From: Natranaeroarchaeum sulfidigenes
GTDB taxonomy: Archaea; Halobacteriota; Halobacteria; Halobacteriales; Natronoarchaeaceae
Assembly: GCF_017094485.1 (NCBI RefSeq)
Contig: NZ_CP064786.1
Coordinates: 806,001 to 870,000 of the forward strand
DNA length: 64,000 bases
Direction of reading: 5' to 3'
Shown piece after piece: positions 33,694-43,548 of this stretch; the first letter of the stretch is position 1; every line of letters starts with the position of its first letter. The notes beneath the pieces were generated by a model that saw nothing but the letters and a program-made list of their open reading frames with translations, was not told the DNA's origin and made no database searches. A program made the position numbers and the translations under genes.

Positions 33694-36462
33694 ATGGGCT
33701 GGAAAGAGCTGATCGAGCGCGTCGGTAAGACCACTATCGACAGTCAGTCTGTCACCGACGGCGACGTTCTAGAACGACTCGATCCGCTCGTCCAGGAATG
33801 GTGGGTGCGGGAGTTCGGCGAGTACGTCGACGAGAACAAGGGCTTTTTTACGCCGCCTCAGAAGCGGGCCATCCCACTGATCGACGACGACGAGCATACG
33901 CTGATCTGTGCGCCGACGGGCAGCGGCAAGACGCTCGCCAGCTTCACTGCAATCATCGACGAACTGTTCACCCGAGAACGGGAGCAGGGTCTCGACAATT
34001 CGGTCTACTGTCTGTACGTCTCTCCGCTGAAATCCCTCGCGAACGATATCCACCGGAACCTGACCGTCCCACTCGACGGCATCGCCGAGATCGAACGCGA
34101 ACGGGCAGACACCGACAACGCATCGAATATCCGCCACGCGATTCGTCACGGCGATACGAAAGACAGTGAGCGCCAGCGGATGCTCGAGGAGACGCCACAC
34201 ATCCTCAACACGACGCCCGAAACGCTCGCAATCTTGCTCAACTCTCCGAAATTCCGCGAGAAACTCCGGACAGTGGAGTACGTCGTGGTCGACGAGATCC
34301 ACGCACTGGCATCGGGAAAGCGCGGCACGCACCTGAGCGTGAGTCTCGAACGGCTCGAAGCACTCGCCGACGGCTCGCCCACTCGTATCGGCTGTTCGGC
34401 GACGATCGATCCACTCTCGACCGTTGCGGAGTTCCTCGTCGGACAGGCAGAACCCGGCAGCGACTCCCGGCCGTACGAAATCGTCGACGCGCGGTTTGCC
34501 CGCGAGTTCGACATCCAACTGCAGTCACCGACCGCCGACCTGATCCACACCCGGCGTGACGTGATTCAGGACCGATTCTACCGCAAGCTACACGACCTGA
34601 TCGACGACCACACCAACACGCTCGTTTTTACGAACACCCGATCAGGGGCCGAGCGCGTCCTGCACAACCTCCGCGAGCGTTTCGAGGGGTACGATGAGGA
34701 GAACTCCGGCTGTCACCATGGCAGTCTCTCGAAGGACGAACGCGAACGGATCGAAGGGGCTCTCAAAGACGGATCGCTGGAGTTCGTGTCGACCTCGACG
34801 AGCCTCGAACTGGGAATCGACATGCCACACGTCGATCTCGTGGTACAGGTCGGGAGTCCGAAGTCCGTTGCCTCGCTGCTCCAGCGCGTCGGACGGGCGG
34901 GCCACCGCGTCGGCCAGACCGTCACCGGGCGGGTGATCGCCCTCGATCGCGACGAACTCATCGAGTGTGCGGTCATGCTCAAAACGGCCGAGGAGGGGTT
35001 CGTCGACAGTGTCGATATCCCGTCGAAGCCACAGGACGTTGCAGCCCAACACGTCTACGGGATGGCGATCGGGGAGATCCGCCCCGAGGCAGAAGTTCTA
35101 CACATTCTACGCCGAGCCTACCCCTACAGAGACTACACCGACGAGGAGTTCGAGCAACTCGCTCGCTACCTGACGGCCGACTACGAGGGACTCGAAGCAA
35201 AGAACGTCTACGCCAAGATCTGGCGCGACCGTAACGATCCACCGGAGGGCGAACATCACCACGAAGAGTTTCCCGTCGGACTGCCGTTGATCGGAAAACG
35301 CGGCCGACTCGCACGCGTTATTTATATGACCAATATCGGGACGATCCCCGACTCGTTTAGCTGTGACGTCTTCACTCGTGCGAGCGACGAGTGGGTCGGA
35401 CAGCTCGACGAAACGTACCTCGACACCCTCGAACCGGGTGACGTCTTCGTCCTCGGCGGCTCGAACTTCGAGTACCGGTATCGGCGTGGATCGAAAGTCT
35501 ACGTCGATCGAACGAGCGCCCGGCCGACAGTCCCCTCGTGGTACTCCGAGCGCCTTCCGCTCTCGTACGATCTTGGAAAAGAGGTCCTGCGATTCCAGCG
35601 TGAGATCGTCGACAAGTACGAGGAAGGTGACGCGGCCTCCGTCCGTCACTGGCTCCGACAGTTCCCGCTCGACGACGACAGTGTCCGTGCGATCGCACGA
35701 ATCTTCGAACACCAGATCCGTTATGCGGGCGTCGAGAGCGTCAGCACCGACGAGCGACTGGCGATCGAAGTCGAGCGGGACCACGACGAGTACGAGCGGC
35801 GATTTCACGTCCACTCGAACTACGGCCGACAGTTCAACGACGGCCTCTCGCGTTTGCTCGCCTATCGCTGTGCACAGGAGACGAACGCCAACGTGACCGT
35901 CGCCGTCGCGGATAACGGTTTTACCATCTCGATGCCACTGAACCGAAAAGTCGACGTACAGGGTATCATAGAAGATACTGCCCCCGAGAACGCCAGGGAA
36001 CTCTTACGGGCGAGTCTCGACGGGACCGACCTCCTCCAGCGGTATTTTCGGATCAACGCAACGCGTTCGCTGATGATCCTCAAACGGTACAAGGGCTACG
36101 AGAAGTCCGCGAGCGAACAGCAGGTATCCAGCGAGATGTTGCTCGGGTTCGCACAGGACCTGGATGAGTTCGCCGTTATCGAGGAAACGTATCGCGAGAT
36201 TATCGAGGACAAACTCGATCTCGACGGGATCGAGGAGATACTGGATGCGATCCAGCGCGGCGACATCGACGTCGTCAGTCAGCCGGTAAACTCGCCGACA
36301 CCGCGCGCGTTCGGACTGGCCACGCTGTCCGCCAGTGATGTCGTACTGGCGGAGGACGAAAGCGCCGTCCTGCAGTCGTTCCACGAGCGCGTGATGGACG
36401 AAATCGACGACCCGGAGCGAGCAGCTGACCGTGTGGGTAGAACGGCGGGCGCCGAGGAGTAG
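33694..36462 (+). CDS. Lhr-type superfamily 2 helicase
   Basis: 922 residues. Walker A is APTGSGKT (73-80), motif II DEIHALASGKRG, motif III GCSATIDP, motif VI LLQRVGRAGHR; then comes a winged-helix domain and the long Lhr-specific C-terminal region (SCDVFTRASDEWVGQLDETYL, EPGDVFVLGGSNFEYRYRRG, RDHDEYERRFHVHSNYGR). Those blocks and the length mark an Lhr-Core helicase, which unwinds DNA and RNA:DNA hybrids 3'-5' and is linked to archaeal DNA repair. The ATG at 33694 begins MGWKELIERVG. It is co-directional with the winged-helix gene, with a 53-base gap. Confidence 0.9.
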   Translation: MGWKELIERVGKTTIDSQSVTDGDVLERLDPLVQEWWVREFGEYVDENKGFFTPPQKRAIPLIDDDEHTLICAPTGSGKTLASFTAIIDELFTREREQGLDNSVYCLYVSPLKSLANDIHRNLTVPLDGIAEIERERADTDNASNIRHAIRHGDTKDSERQRMLEETPHILNTTPETLAILLNSPKFREKLRTVEYVVVDEIHALASGKRGTHLSVSLERLEALADGSPTRIGCSATIDPLSTVAEFLVGQAEPGSDSRPYEIVDARFAREFDIQLQSPTADLIHTRRDVIQDRFYRKLHDLIDDHTNTLVFTNTRSGAERVLHNLRERFEGYDEENSGCHHGSLSKDERERIEGALKDGSLEFVSTSTSLELGIDMPHVDLVVQVGSPKSVASLLQRVGRAGHRVGQTVTGRVIALDRDELIECAVMLKTAEEGFVDSVDIPSKPQDVAAQHVYGMAIGEIRPEAEVLHILRRAYPYRDYTDEEFEQLARYLTADYEGLEAKNVYAKIWRDRNDPPEGEHHHEEFPVGLPLIGKRGRLARVIYMTNIGTIPDSFSCDVFTRASDEWVGQLDETYLDTLEPGDVFVLGGSNFEYRYRRGSKVYVDRTSARPTVPSWYSERLPLSYDLGKEVLRFQREIVDKYEEGDAASVRHWLRQFPLDDDSVRAIARIFEHQIRYAGVESVSTDERLAIEVERDHDEYERRFHVHSNYGRQFNDGLSRLLAYRCAQETNANVTVAVADNGFTISMPLNRKVDVQGIIEDTAPENARELLRASLDGTDLLQRYFRINATRSLMILKRYKGYEKSASEQQVSSEMLLGFAQDLDEFAVIEETYREIIEDKLDLDGIEEILDAIQRGDIDVVSQPVNSPTPRAFGLATLSASDVVLAEDESAVLQSFHERVMDEIDDPERAADRVGRTAGAEE

Positions 36463-36470
36463 TCCCGGGG

Positions 36471-36478
36471 TTTATATA
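36471..36478 (+). promoter_or_regulatory. TATA box for the MinD/ParA-like gene
   Basis: TTTATATA, centred 25 nt upstream of the GTG at 36500, gives a strong leaderless promoter in the few bases after the Lhr gene stop. Confidence 0.75.
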
Positions 36479-36499
36479 CGATCCCGCACCAGACACCCC

Positions 36500-37141
36500 G
36501 TGATCGCCATCGCAGGCGGGAAAGGCGGCTGCGGCAAAACGACGACGACAGTAGCAATAGCGCGAGCAATCGTTGCGGGGAGTGACTCGCCAGTAATCGG
36601 CGTCGAGGGGGACTGGGATATGCCAGACCTCCGCTCGCTAGCGCAAACAGCCCCGCTTCGATCGCTACCTGTCCGCTCGATCCGAGTCGAGGAGTTGAGG
36701 GACCGATGTGCTGGCCCCGGAGTAACCATCCTCGAAGCACCAGAAACGGCGACGCCACAGGGACGCCAGCAGATCTTTGAGCGGGTCGAGGAGTTCTGTG
36801 GAGGTCATCCGGCACAGACAGTGATCGACTGTCCCGCGGGTGCTGGTAGGGACGCCGCAGTTCCCATCGAGGTTGCATCAGGAATTCTGCTGGTCTCGAC
36901 CGCGGAACCGGCGAGTCTCCGAGATACTGCAAAGACCGCGGCGATGGCCGAACAGCTCGGCTCGCCGGTCATCGGGGCTGTTATTACCGGGGCAGATACC
37001 GTCCCCGAGGGGGCGGAACGACTCCTCGGTACCAGCAGGATTATTCCGATTCCAGATACCAGGCGACCGCTACGATCCCCGGAGGTCAGACGGACCTACG
37101 AACACGTGGTCGGCCAACTGGAGATCAGTAACATTGGATGA
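36500..37141 (+). CDS. MinD/ParA-like P-loop ATPase
   Basis: 213 residues from GTG 36500. It starts MIAIAGGKGGCGKTTTTVA, a deviant Walker A with the signature lysine (KGGXGKT). It continues with GVEGDWDMPDLRSL (switch-like Asp), TVIDCPAGAGRDA (Walker B-like) and LVSTAEPASLRDTAKTA, all as in MinD/ParA proteins. It is shorter than MinD and has no obvious amphipathic membrane-targeting tail. The start is fixed by the TATA at 36471-36478; the open frame to 36431 overlaps Lhr and is not used. It is followed 72 bases later by a RecA-fold gene on the same strand. Role: probably spatial positioning or partition; partner unknown. Confidence 0.78.
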   Translation: MIAIAGGKGGCGKTTTTVAIARAIVAGSDSPVIGVEGDWDMPDLRSLAQTAPLRSLPVRSIRVEELRDRCAGPGVTILEAPETATPQGRQQIFERVEEFCGGHPAQTVIDCPAGAGRDAAVPIEVASGILLVSTAEPASLRDTAKTAAMAEQLGSPVIGAVITGADTVPEGAERLLGTSRIIPIPDTRRPLRSPEVRRTYEHVVGQLEISNIG

Positions 37142-37213
37142 TTGACTACTCTGGCCAGTACTCTGGTAAGAGGCAAAGAACTATGTACTAAACGAAACTA
37201 TGCTACCCAGACA

Positions 37214-37840
37214 ATGACGGGGCGGCTGGATACGGGAATCGACGTTCTCGACAGGAAGCTCAACGGAGGTATTCCTCCGGGGAGCATTATCGCCTTTAGT
37301 GCCTCCCCAGCTAGTCAGTCGGAACTACTTCTGTACCAGTTGACCGCTGCGCGCGGGTCGCTCTATCTCACGAGCCAGCGAAACGATCAGGCCGTCAGGG
37401 ATGCCATCGAATCGACCAGCGCCCCGACCGGCAGTCCAACGGTACGAGATATCAGCGGCAACGAACCGCTCGATCAGGCGAACCGACTGATCCGTGCGCT
37501 TCCGGAAGGTGCGAATCTCATCATTGATCCGGTCGACGCGCTCGAACGGCGGGAGCCAAGCCGCTATCAGAACTTCCTCAACGACCTGCAAAACCACATG
37601 GTGAATACGGGCAGTATCGCGATTCTTCATTGCCTCTCCGGTCATTCCATCCCCGACAACCGGGATACGACAAAACACATGGCCGACATCGTGTTCGATC
37701 TGACGACGACAGTGCGAGGTACGGATGTCGAGAACAGGCTCTCGGTTCCGAAGTTCCGGGGCGGGCAAGCCCTCACTGAGACGATCAAACTCGAAATGAA
37801 AGACGAGGTTGCGATCGATACGAGCCGGGATATCGCCTGA
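37214..37840 (+). CDS. RAD55/KaiC-fold protein lacking Walker A
   Basis: 208 residues. The fold opens as in RecA/KaiC proteins: GRLDTGIDVLDRKLNGGIPPGSI. The P-loop that should follow (PGXGKT) is replaced by SASPASQSELL, so ATP binding in the usual way is unlikely. Later strands include LYLTSQRNDQ, ANLIIDPVDALER (Walker B-like) and SIAILHCLSG. The ATG at 37214 is the natural start; the frame extends upstream through a TTG at 37142. It stands next to the MinD-like gene, so the pair may act together. It is the second Walker-less RecA-fold protein within 10 kb (compare 28569). Confidence 0.65.
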   Translation: MTGRLDTGIDVLDRKLNGGIPPGSIIAFSASPASQSELLLYQLTAARGSLYLTSQRNDQAVRDAIESTSAPTGSPTVRDISGNEPLDQANRLIRALPEGANLIIDPVDALERREPSRYQNFLNDLQNHMVNTGSIAILHCLSGHSIPDNRDTTKHMADIVFDLTTTVRGTDVENRLSVPKFRGGQALTETIKLEMKDEVAIDTSRDIA

Positions 37841-37894
37841 GCTACAGCAGGCGCTCACCACTCGATCGACTCGGGAAAACGACTGCCTGCGACG

Positions 37895-38827
37895 TTACTC
37901 TTCTGCGTTTTCGAGCTCTTCGACGATCTCGTCGGCGTCGACGTCGGCGTCTTCGAGCGCATCCTCGATGTCGCCGCCGCCCATACCGCCCATCATACCG
38001 CCCATACCGCCCATCATACCGGCTCCCTCACCGAGGGTCTCTTGGATGATGATACGATCGAGGTCGAGTTTCTGGGTGACATCGCCCGCGATCTGCTGTT
38101 TCGAGAACATCCACTGCTGGTTCATCGAGAGCTGTGGCGTCGCCTCGATGTACAGCGTCTCCTTTTCGACAGTCTGGAGCTCCGTTTCCGGCTCGGCGTC
38201 CTCGTCGTCTTCCTCGTCCTCGTTCTCGACGAGGACCTCTTCCTCTTCTTCGTCCGTCTCGATCCACATCTCGAGGTCGGTGTCGACGTACATGCCGATC
38301 AGGCCTTTGGCCTTCTCGACGCGGTCCTCGACGAGTTCGAGGATCTCGTACTCGTACTCGACGTCCTGACCCGCGAGTGGGTGATTGAAGTCGACGCGAG
38401 CACGACCGCCGATGATCGCTTCGACGTGGCCGTGCTCGCCATCGAGATCGACGTGAGCGCCGGGGTACCGATCGTCTTCGGGGATCTTGTCGGCGCTGAC
38501 CGTGCGGACCTCGTCGGGGTCGCGTTCGCCGAACGCTTCCTCTGCGGGGACGACGACCTCGCCCTCGTCGCCGACCTCGCCGCCCTTGATCGCGTCCTCG
38601 ACGCTCTCGAAGATATGGCCCTCGCCCAGAACGATCACGCGCGGCTCGAAGCTCTGTTGCTGGTCGTCGACGCCTTCCTCCTCTGCGACTTCCTGAGAGG
38701 TCGTGTCGACGAGCTGTCCGTTCTCGACGGTGCGCGCGGTGTAGGCGATGCGGACGAAGTCGCCGTCCGCAAGTCCTTCTGACTGGTCGTCGTTCGATTC
38801 CGGTTCTGCCTCTTGATCGTCGCTCAT
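37895..38827 (-). CDS. FKBP-type peptidyl-prolyl isomerase, SlyD-like (long archaeal form)
   Basis: 310 residues. The FKBP domain (about 20-100 plus 150-175) includes DFVRIAYTARTVENGQLVDTT and YEYEILELV; the IF (insert-in-flap) chaperone domain lies between, with PEDDRYPGAHVDLDGEHG and ARVDFNHPLAGQDVEYE. A long C-terminal extension is Glu/Asp-rich, then has Met-Gly repeats (GAGMMGGMGGMMGG) and an acidic end. Archaeal long-form SlyD proteins are cytoplasmic chaperone-isomerases. The Met-Gly repeats may contact hydrophobic clients or metal. The ATG at 38827 starts MSDDQEAEPESN. Confidence 0.88.
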   Translation of the reverse strand: MSDDQEAEPESNDDQSEGLADGDFVRIAYTARTVENGQLVDTTSQEVAEEEGVDDQQQSFEPRVIVLGEGHIFESVEDAIKGGEVGDEGEVVVPAEEAFGERDPDEVRTVSADKIPEDDRYPGAHVDLDGEHGHVEAIIGGRARVDFNHPLAGQDVEYEYEILELVEDRVEKAKGLIGMYVDTDLEMWIETDEEEEEVLVENEDEEDDEDAEPETELQTVEKETLYIEATPQLSMNQQWMFSKQQIAGDVTQKLDLDRIIIQETLGEGAGMMGGMGGMMGGMGGGDIEDALEDADVDADEIVEELENAEE

Positions 38828-38950
38828 ACCCTAAACGTTTCCCGTTCGGCATTTAAACACCACGTTTCGGTCCCGTCAGCGGTACGTCGTGCAGCGCAGT
38901 TCCGGATGGCAACCGACGCCCCTTTTCGCCCTGAAGTCGTTCGGCAGGTC

Positions 38951-39496
38951 ATGTACGAGGTCGAACTGAAAGTCCGTGCTGATCACGAGACGGTCCTACA
39001 GCGGCTCGACGAACTGGACGCGGATCGTGAGAATCACATCCAACAGGAAGACACCTACTACGATGCACCCCACCGTAATTTCGCTCAGACCGACGAGGCA
39101 CTCCGGATTCGGTGTGTCAGTAGGCCGGGAGACGATTCTTCGGCCGAGCGCGTGACCTACAAAGGACCGCTTCTCGAAGCCGAATCCAAGTCACGAGAGG
39201 AGTTCGAGACCCGCGTTGAGGACGGGGAGACGATGAACGAGATACTGCACCGACTCGGCTTTTCGCCTGCGGCGACAGTCACAAAGGAACGAACCGAGTT
39301 CGCGTTCGACGGGTACACGGTAACGCTGGACGCCGTCGAGGGGCTCGGCGAGTTCGTCGAGGTCGAAACGGAGACCGAGTCGGCAGACATCGAGACGGCG
39401 CGTGAGGGCGCGCGGGCGGTCCTCGACCGACTGGGCCTCGATTCCGACGAACAGATCCGGACATCATATCTCGGATTATTGCTTGCCGATGAATAG
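38951..39496 (+). CDS. CYTH-domain protein (class IV adenylate cyclase / triphosphatase type)
   Basis: 181 residues. It opens with MYEVELKVRA, the EXEXK motif that binds triphosphate metal in the CYTH tunnel fold, followed by DTYYDAPHRNF, ALRIRCVSR (Arg residues of the tunnel), YKGP, VTKERTEFAF and FVEVETETE. Family knowledge: archaeal members hydrolyse thiamine triphosphate or inorganic triphosphate, or make cAMP; the activity cannot be chosen from sequence. The ATG at 38951 is chosen because the motif begins two residues later; the open frame continues upstream to 38813. Confidence 0.8.
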   Translation: MYEVELKVRADHETVLQRLDELDADRENHIQQEDTYYDAPHRNFAQTDEALRIRCVSRPGDDSSAERVTYKGPLLEAESKSREEFETRVEDGETMNEILHRLGFSPAATVTKERTEFAFDGYTVTLDAVEGLGEFVEVETETESADIETAREGARAVLDRLGLDSDEQIRTSYLGLLLADE

Positions 39497-39578
39497 GCAG
39501 GAGTATAACTGATAAACATCATACGATGCTCGGTGGTTTCCGCAAGTTATAGAACGACCGGCGTCGAAGGTCCGTATA

Positions 39579-40784
39579 ATGACAGAACGGAACATTCGGG
39601 TCGAGCCGATCGACCGCCGTGCAGTCGAGGATCAGGACGTCGAGATCGTGGAACGAAAGGGGATCGGACACCCTGACTCGATCTGTGATGGGATCGCCGA
39701 GCACGTCGCGCAGGCGCTTGCACGCGAGTATATCGATCGGGTAGGCAAAGTCCTGCACTACAACACAGACGAGACCCAGCTGGTCGCCGGTAACGCCGCG
39801 CCCGCGTTCGGCGGCGGCGAAGTTCTCGAGCCCATCTATCTACTGATCGTCGGCCGTGCGACCAAGGAGTACGAGGGGACGAAGATCCCGGCCGAGCGGA
39901 TCGCGCTCGAAGCCGCCCGCGAGTATCTCAACGAGAACATCCCCCAGCTAGACGTCGGCACGGACATTATCGTCGACGTCAAACTCGGCGAGGGAAGCGG
40001 CGACCTGCAGGAGGTCTTCGGCGAGGAGGGTGCGACCGTTCCGATGGCCAACGACACGAGCTTCGGCGTCGGCCACGCTCCCCTCACCGAAACAGAGGAG
40101 ATCGTCCTGAACGCCGAGCGGAGCCTCAATGGTCCCTACGCCGCCGACAATCCCGAGGTCGGTCCGGACGTGAAGATCATGGGCAAACGCGAGGGCGACG
40201 AGATCAACATTACAGTCGCCGCAGCGATCATCGACGAGCATATCGAGGACCTCGACGAGTACGACGACGCCGTCACGAGAATTCACGATCACGTCGTCGA
40301 TCTGGCGACCGAGTACACCGACCGCGACGTGACGGTCGACGTCAACACGGCGGACAACTACGAGGACGGCTCCATCTACCTCACCACGACCGGCACGAGC
40401 GCGGAGCAGGGTGACGACGGCTCCGTGGGTCGCGGGAACCGCGCAAACGGCCTGATTACGCCGAACCGTTCGATGTCGATGGAAGCGACCAGTGGCAAGA
40501 ACCCGGTCAACCACATCGGGAAGATCTACAACCTGCTGTCGACAGAGATTGCAGAAAGCGTCGTCGACGACGTCGACGGCATCCGCGATCTGCGCGTGCG
40601 ACTGCTCAGCCAGATCGGTCGTCCGATCGACGAGCCCCACGTGGCCGACGTGCACGTCGTCGCAGCGGACGGCGTGGAGCTCGACGACGTCGAGGACGAG
40701 ATCACGGAGATCGTCGACGAGCAGCTTGCAGACGTCACCGCGATCACCCAGCGGGTTATCGACGGCGAGTTGACCACCTTCTAG
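39579..40784 (+). CDS. mat: S-adenosylmethionine synthetase, archaeal type
   Basis: 401 residues. The archaeal AdoMet synthetase family (unrelated in motif detail to MetK) is recognised by [69 protein letters not shown] and [12 protein letters not shown]. It makes S-adenosylmethionine from methionine and ATP in the cytosol, supplying all methyltransferases, including the TrmO and the class I methyltransferase in this window. Full length, no insertion. The ATG at 39579 begins [11 protein letters not shown]. Confidence 0.95.
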   Translation: MTERNIRVEPIDRRAVEDQDVEIVERKGIGHPDSICDGIAEHVAQALAREYIDRVGKVLHYNTDETQLVAGNAAPAFGGGEVLEPIYLLIVGRATKEYEGTKIPAERIALEAAREYLNENIPQLDVGTDIIVDVKLGEGSGDLQEVFGEEGATVPMANDTSFGVGHAPLTETEEIVLNAERSLNGPYAADNPEVGPDVKIMGKREGDEINITVAAAIIDEHIEDLDEYDDAVTRIHDHVVDLATEYTDRDVTVDVNTADNYEDGSIYLTTTGTSAEQGDDGSVGRGNRANGLITPNRSMSMEATSGKNPVNHIGKIYNLLSTEIAESVVDDVDGIRDLRVRLLSQIGRPIDEPHVADVHVVAADGVELDDVEDEITEIVDEQLADVTAITQRVIDGELTTF

Positions 40785-40823
40785 CCGAAATTCCCAATAC
40801 TCCCCGACTCCCAGACCCCGATA

Positions 40824-41339
40824 GTGACCCGCGTCTGTCTCGTCGGCTCCCCGGACGTCGTCCTCAAGTACGAACTGCTCTCGCGTGAGACGTCCCGGGA
40901 AGCCCTCTCGACGTACGACCTCTCGGAACCGTTCGAGAACACCGTCGCGCTCGACACCGTCAGCGTCGGCGCTGCGGTCTCGCTGCTGAACGACCTCAAC
41001 TGGTATCTCGTCCGCTTCGTCGATACCGTCCTCGTCAGGGAGCCGTCGATCAGCGAGGACGAATGGCTCTCCCGCGATCTCGCCGAGGCCGTCCGGTCGA
41101 ATCGAATCTCCCCCGAGGAGACGGGTACGTATCTCAAGCTCTACGGCGTCGAAACAGCGGACGGCACAGAGGCTGACGAGACGGCAAGCGACGGCGGCGC
41201 GGTCCAGACCGAGCGGAAGCCACAGCTCGTCGAACCGCTCTACGTCCGGCGAACCGACGGTGACCACCCCGAGTACGACCTGCGCGATGTCGAGGAGACC
41301 GTCGTCGTCAGAGTGTCGGAGTCGGAGTTCGAGTTGTGA
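40824..41339 (+). CDS. DUF5804-like haloarchaeal protein
   Basis: 171 residues from GTG 40824. It begins MTRVCLVGSPDVVLKYELLSRETSREAL, followed by SVGAAVSLLNDLNWYLVRFV and a LYVRRTDGDHPEYDLRDVEE strand near the C-terminus. This is the pattern of a conserved haloarchaeal family (DUF5804) of unknown function. It has no membrane segment and no catalytic motif that I can see. Co-directional with mat, with a 39-base gap. Confidence 0.65.
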   Translation: MTRVCLVGSPDVVLKYELLSRETSREALSTYDLSEPFENTVALDTVSVGAAVSLLNDLNWYLVRFVDTVLVREPSISEDEWLSRDLAEAVRSNRISPEETGTYLKLYGVETADGTEADETASDGGAVQTERKPQLVEPLYVRRTDGDHPEYDLRDVEETVVVRVSESEFEL

Positions 41340-41367
41340 TCCCGGAGGCCAGGCGAAGGGAGTCAGG

Positions 41368-42243
41368 ATGATCGCGAGCGAGCGCGTCCCCGCAGCGAAC
41401 GCCCGATACGCCACCATCGACGAGTCTCGCGTCCACTATCTGGAAGCAGGAGTTGGGAACGACCCGGAGGAGCCGCCGATCGTGCTGCTCCACGGGAGCG
41501 GGATCGACGACGCCGCACTCTCGTGGAAACACACAATCGAGTTCCTCGCGAACGACTGCGGACGGCGGGTCTATGCACCCGACTGGCCGGGGTACGGCGA
41601 GAGCGACGACCCGAAAGAGACGACGACTGAATACTACGTCGGCGTGCTCTCGGACTTCCTGGACTCGCTGAGCCTCGACACCGCGATACTCGTGGGTATC
41701 TCGATGGGTGGGAGCGCCGCGCTGGGCTACGCGCTCGACAGCCCGGAACGGGTCTCACGGCTCGTGATCGTCGACAGCTATGGACTCCGTAATGCAGTCC
41801 CCGGCGGAACAGGTTCGTACCTGCTGGCAAACACGCCCTTCGCGAACCTGTTCGGGCGGCAGTTCGCCGCGGCCACCGAAGCGGGGACTCGACTCGCGAT
41901 CGGTGCGTTCGTCCACGATCCCGCGGCGCTCGACGATGGGTTCGTCCAAGAGGTCACCGAACGACTCCGCCAGCCGGGTGCAGGAAGTGCCTTCTTCTCG
42001 TTCATGCGCGAGGAGTTCCGACCCGACGGCGTCCGCACGGACTACTCGGATCGACTCTCGGAACTTCGGATTCCAACGCTGCTCGTACACGGTGCGGAGG
42101 ATCCGCTCGTCCCGGTCGAGTGGTCGGAGACGGCCGCTGTGTCGATCCCCGACGCAAGACTCGCGGTGATCGATCGATGCGGACACTGGCCGCCGCGGGA
42201 GCGTCCTGACGCGTTCCAGGACGTGCTGGCCGAGTTCATATAG
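41368..42243 (+). CDS. Alpha/beta hydrolase
   Basis: 291 residues. The catalytic triad is visible: nucleophile Ser in LVGISMGGSAAL, Asp in LVHGAEDPLVP, His in IDRCGHWPPRERPDAF; the oxyanion strand is IVLLHGSGIDD. The cap region (about 150-210) includes FGRQFAAATEAGTRLA. It resembles lactone or ester hydrolases of the HGX class. The ATG at 41368 (MIASERVPAANARYA) is preferred over a longer frame that overlaps the preceding gene. Substrate unknown. Confidence 0.78.
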   Translation: MIASERVPAANARYATIDESRVHYLEAGVGNDPEEPPIVLLHGSGIDDAALSWKHTIEFLANDCGRRVYAPDWPGYGESDDPKETTTEYYVGVLSDFLDSLSLDTAILVGISMGGSAALGYALDSPERVSRLVIVDSYGLRNAVPGGTGSYLLANTPFANLFGRQFAAATEAGTRLAIGAFVHDPAALDDGFVQEVTERLRQPGAGSAFFSFMREEFRPDGVRTDYSDRLSELRIPTLLVHGAEDPLVPVEWSETAAVSIPDARLAVIDRCGHWPPRERPDAFQDVLAEFI

Positions 42244-42314
42244 CCGACAGAATCACCACGGCCAGCCCGGCGAGGGGTTCATGCGATTGCCGCCCCTACC
42301 AACGGCCAGCACAG

Positions 42315-43529
42315 ATGTCGGATGACATATCCTGTCGAAATGACCCCATCCCCGATCGGTACGGTTCGATCGACCGCAGGACGCTACTCCAAGCGTGTGG
42401 GGCCGGCGGCGTAGTCGGTCTCGCGGGCTGTTACGGCCCTGCCGAATCCCCGGCAATCGAGGGAGCATCGGTCGAGACTGTCGTCGATGGCCTCGTCCAT
42501 CCCTGGGGGATGGAGTTCCTGCCCGGAGACCGTGCCGTCGTCACGGAGCGCGACGGCGCGCTGATGCTTGTCGACATTGAGGCCGAATCGGCCGACCCGA
42601 TCGACGGCGCTCCGGAGGTCTCGACGGCGGGACAGGGCGGGCTGCTCGATATCGCCCTTCACCCGGACTATCCGGATTCTAACTGGCTCTATCTTACCTA
42701 TGCAGGGAGCGACGAGAACGGCGACACAGCGACGATGGTCGGTCGTGGCCGCCTCGATCCCGACGCGGTAGCACTTGCCGAGTTCGAGCGCCTCCACGCC
42801 GCCGAGCCGTTCCTCGATAGGAGTAACCACTACGGCTCGCGGGTCGTGTTCGGCGAGGACGGCGCGGTATACGTCACCACCGGCGATCGACAGTTCAAGG
42901 ATTTCGGCCCGGAGCACGTGTCACAGGATACGACGAACGAACTCGGCGCGACGCTCCGGCTCGATCCGGATGGATCGATTCCGGAGGACAACCCATTCGT
43001 CGACGACCCCGACGTTCGGGATGCGATCTTCAGCTACGGCCACCGGAACGCACAGGGCATGACGATCCATCCCGACACTGGCGATATCTGGCAGAGCGAA
43101 CACGGTGAGGAGGACGGCGACGAACTGAACATCGTCGAGGGCGGCGAAAACTACGGCTGGCCGATCGCGAGCTACGGGTGCGAGTACGGGTCCGACGAGC
43201 CGGTGGGGGACCGGCCCGACGAGCGCGACGACGTGGTAGAGCCCGTCTATTACTGGGAGTGTGGCTCCGGCGGCTTCCCGCCCGCGGGAATGACGTTTTA
43301 TGATGGCGAAGCGTTCCCGGACTGGCAGGGTGACCTGTTCGTCGGTAACCTCGCCGGACAGTATCTCGGCCGGTTCACTGTCGACGGCCGTGATGTGCGG
43401 GAACGCGACCCGCTGCTGGCGGATCACGGCTGGCGAATTCGGGATGTCGACGTGCATCCCGAAACCGGCTACCTGTACGTGCTCGTCGACGACGGTGACG
43501 CACCGGTCGTTCGGCTGGTGCCGGACTGA
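42315..43529 (+). CDS. PQQ-dependent aldose sugar dehydrogenase-like lipoprotein
   Basis: 404 residues. A Tat-type signal (DRRTLLQACGAGGVVGLAGC, about residues 20-39) ends in a lipobox, so the protein is probably exported folded and lipid-anchored. The catalytic beta-propeller resembles soluble glucose/aldose dehydrogenases: GLVHPWGMEFLPGD, GQGGLLDIALHPDYP, NHYGSRVVFGEDGAVYVTTGD, FSYGHRNAQGMTIHP and the WQSEHGEEDGDELNIV metal/cofactor region, then GENYGWPIASYG. Such enzymes oxidise aldose sugars with PQQ and pass electrons to the membrane chain. No PQQ biosynthesis gene is nearby. Confidence 0.85.
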   Translation: MSDDISCRNDPIPDRYGSIDRRTLLQACGAGGVVGLAGCYGPAESPAIEGASVETVVDGLVHPWGMEFLPGDRAVVTERDGALMLVDIEAESADPIDGAPEVSTAGQGGLLDIALHPDYPDSNWLYLTYAGSDENGDTATMVGRGRLDPDAVALAEFERLHAAEPFLDRSNHYGSRVVFGEDGAVYVTTGDRQFKDFGPEHVSQDTTNELGATLRLDPDGSIPEDNPFVDDPDVRDAIFSYGHRNAQGMTIHPDTGDIWQSEHGEEDGDELNIVEGGENYGWPIASYGCEYGSDEPVGDRPDERDDVVEPVYYWECGSGGFPPAGMTFYDGEAFPDWQGDLFVGNLAGQYLGRFTVDGRDVRERDPLLADHGWRIRDVDVHPETGYLYVLVDDGDAPVVRLVPD

Positions 43530-43548
43530 TCGAACGTCTCTGATCGGA

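Noticed and set aside
36431-36499. Longer N-terminus for the MinD-like protein
   Set aside because: The start at 36431 overlaps the Lhr gene and includes a Pro/Arg-rich segment unlike MinD proteins; TATA at 36471-36478 points to GTG 36500.
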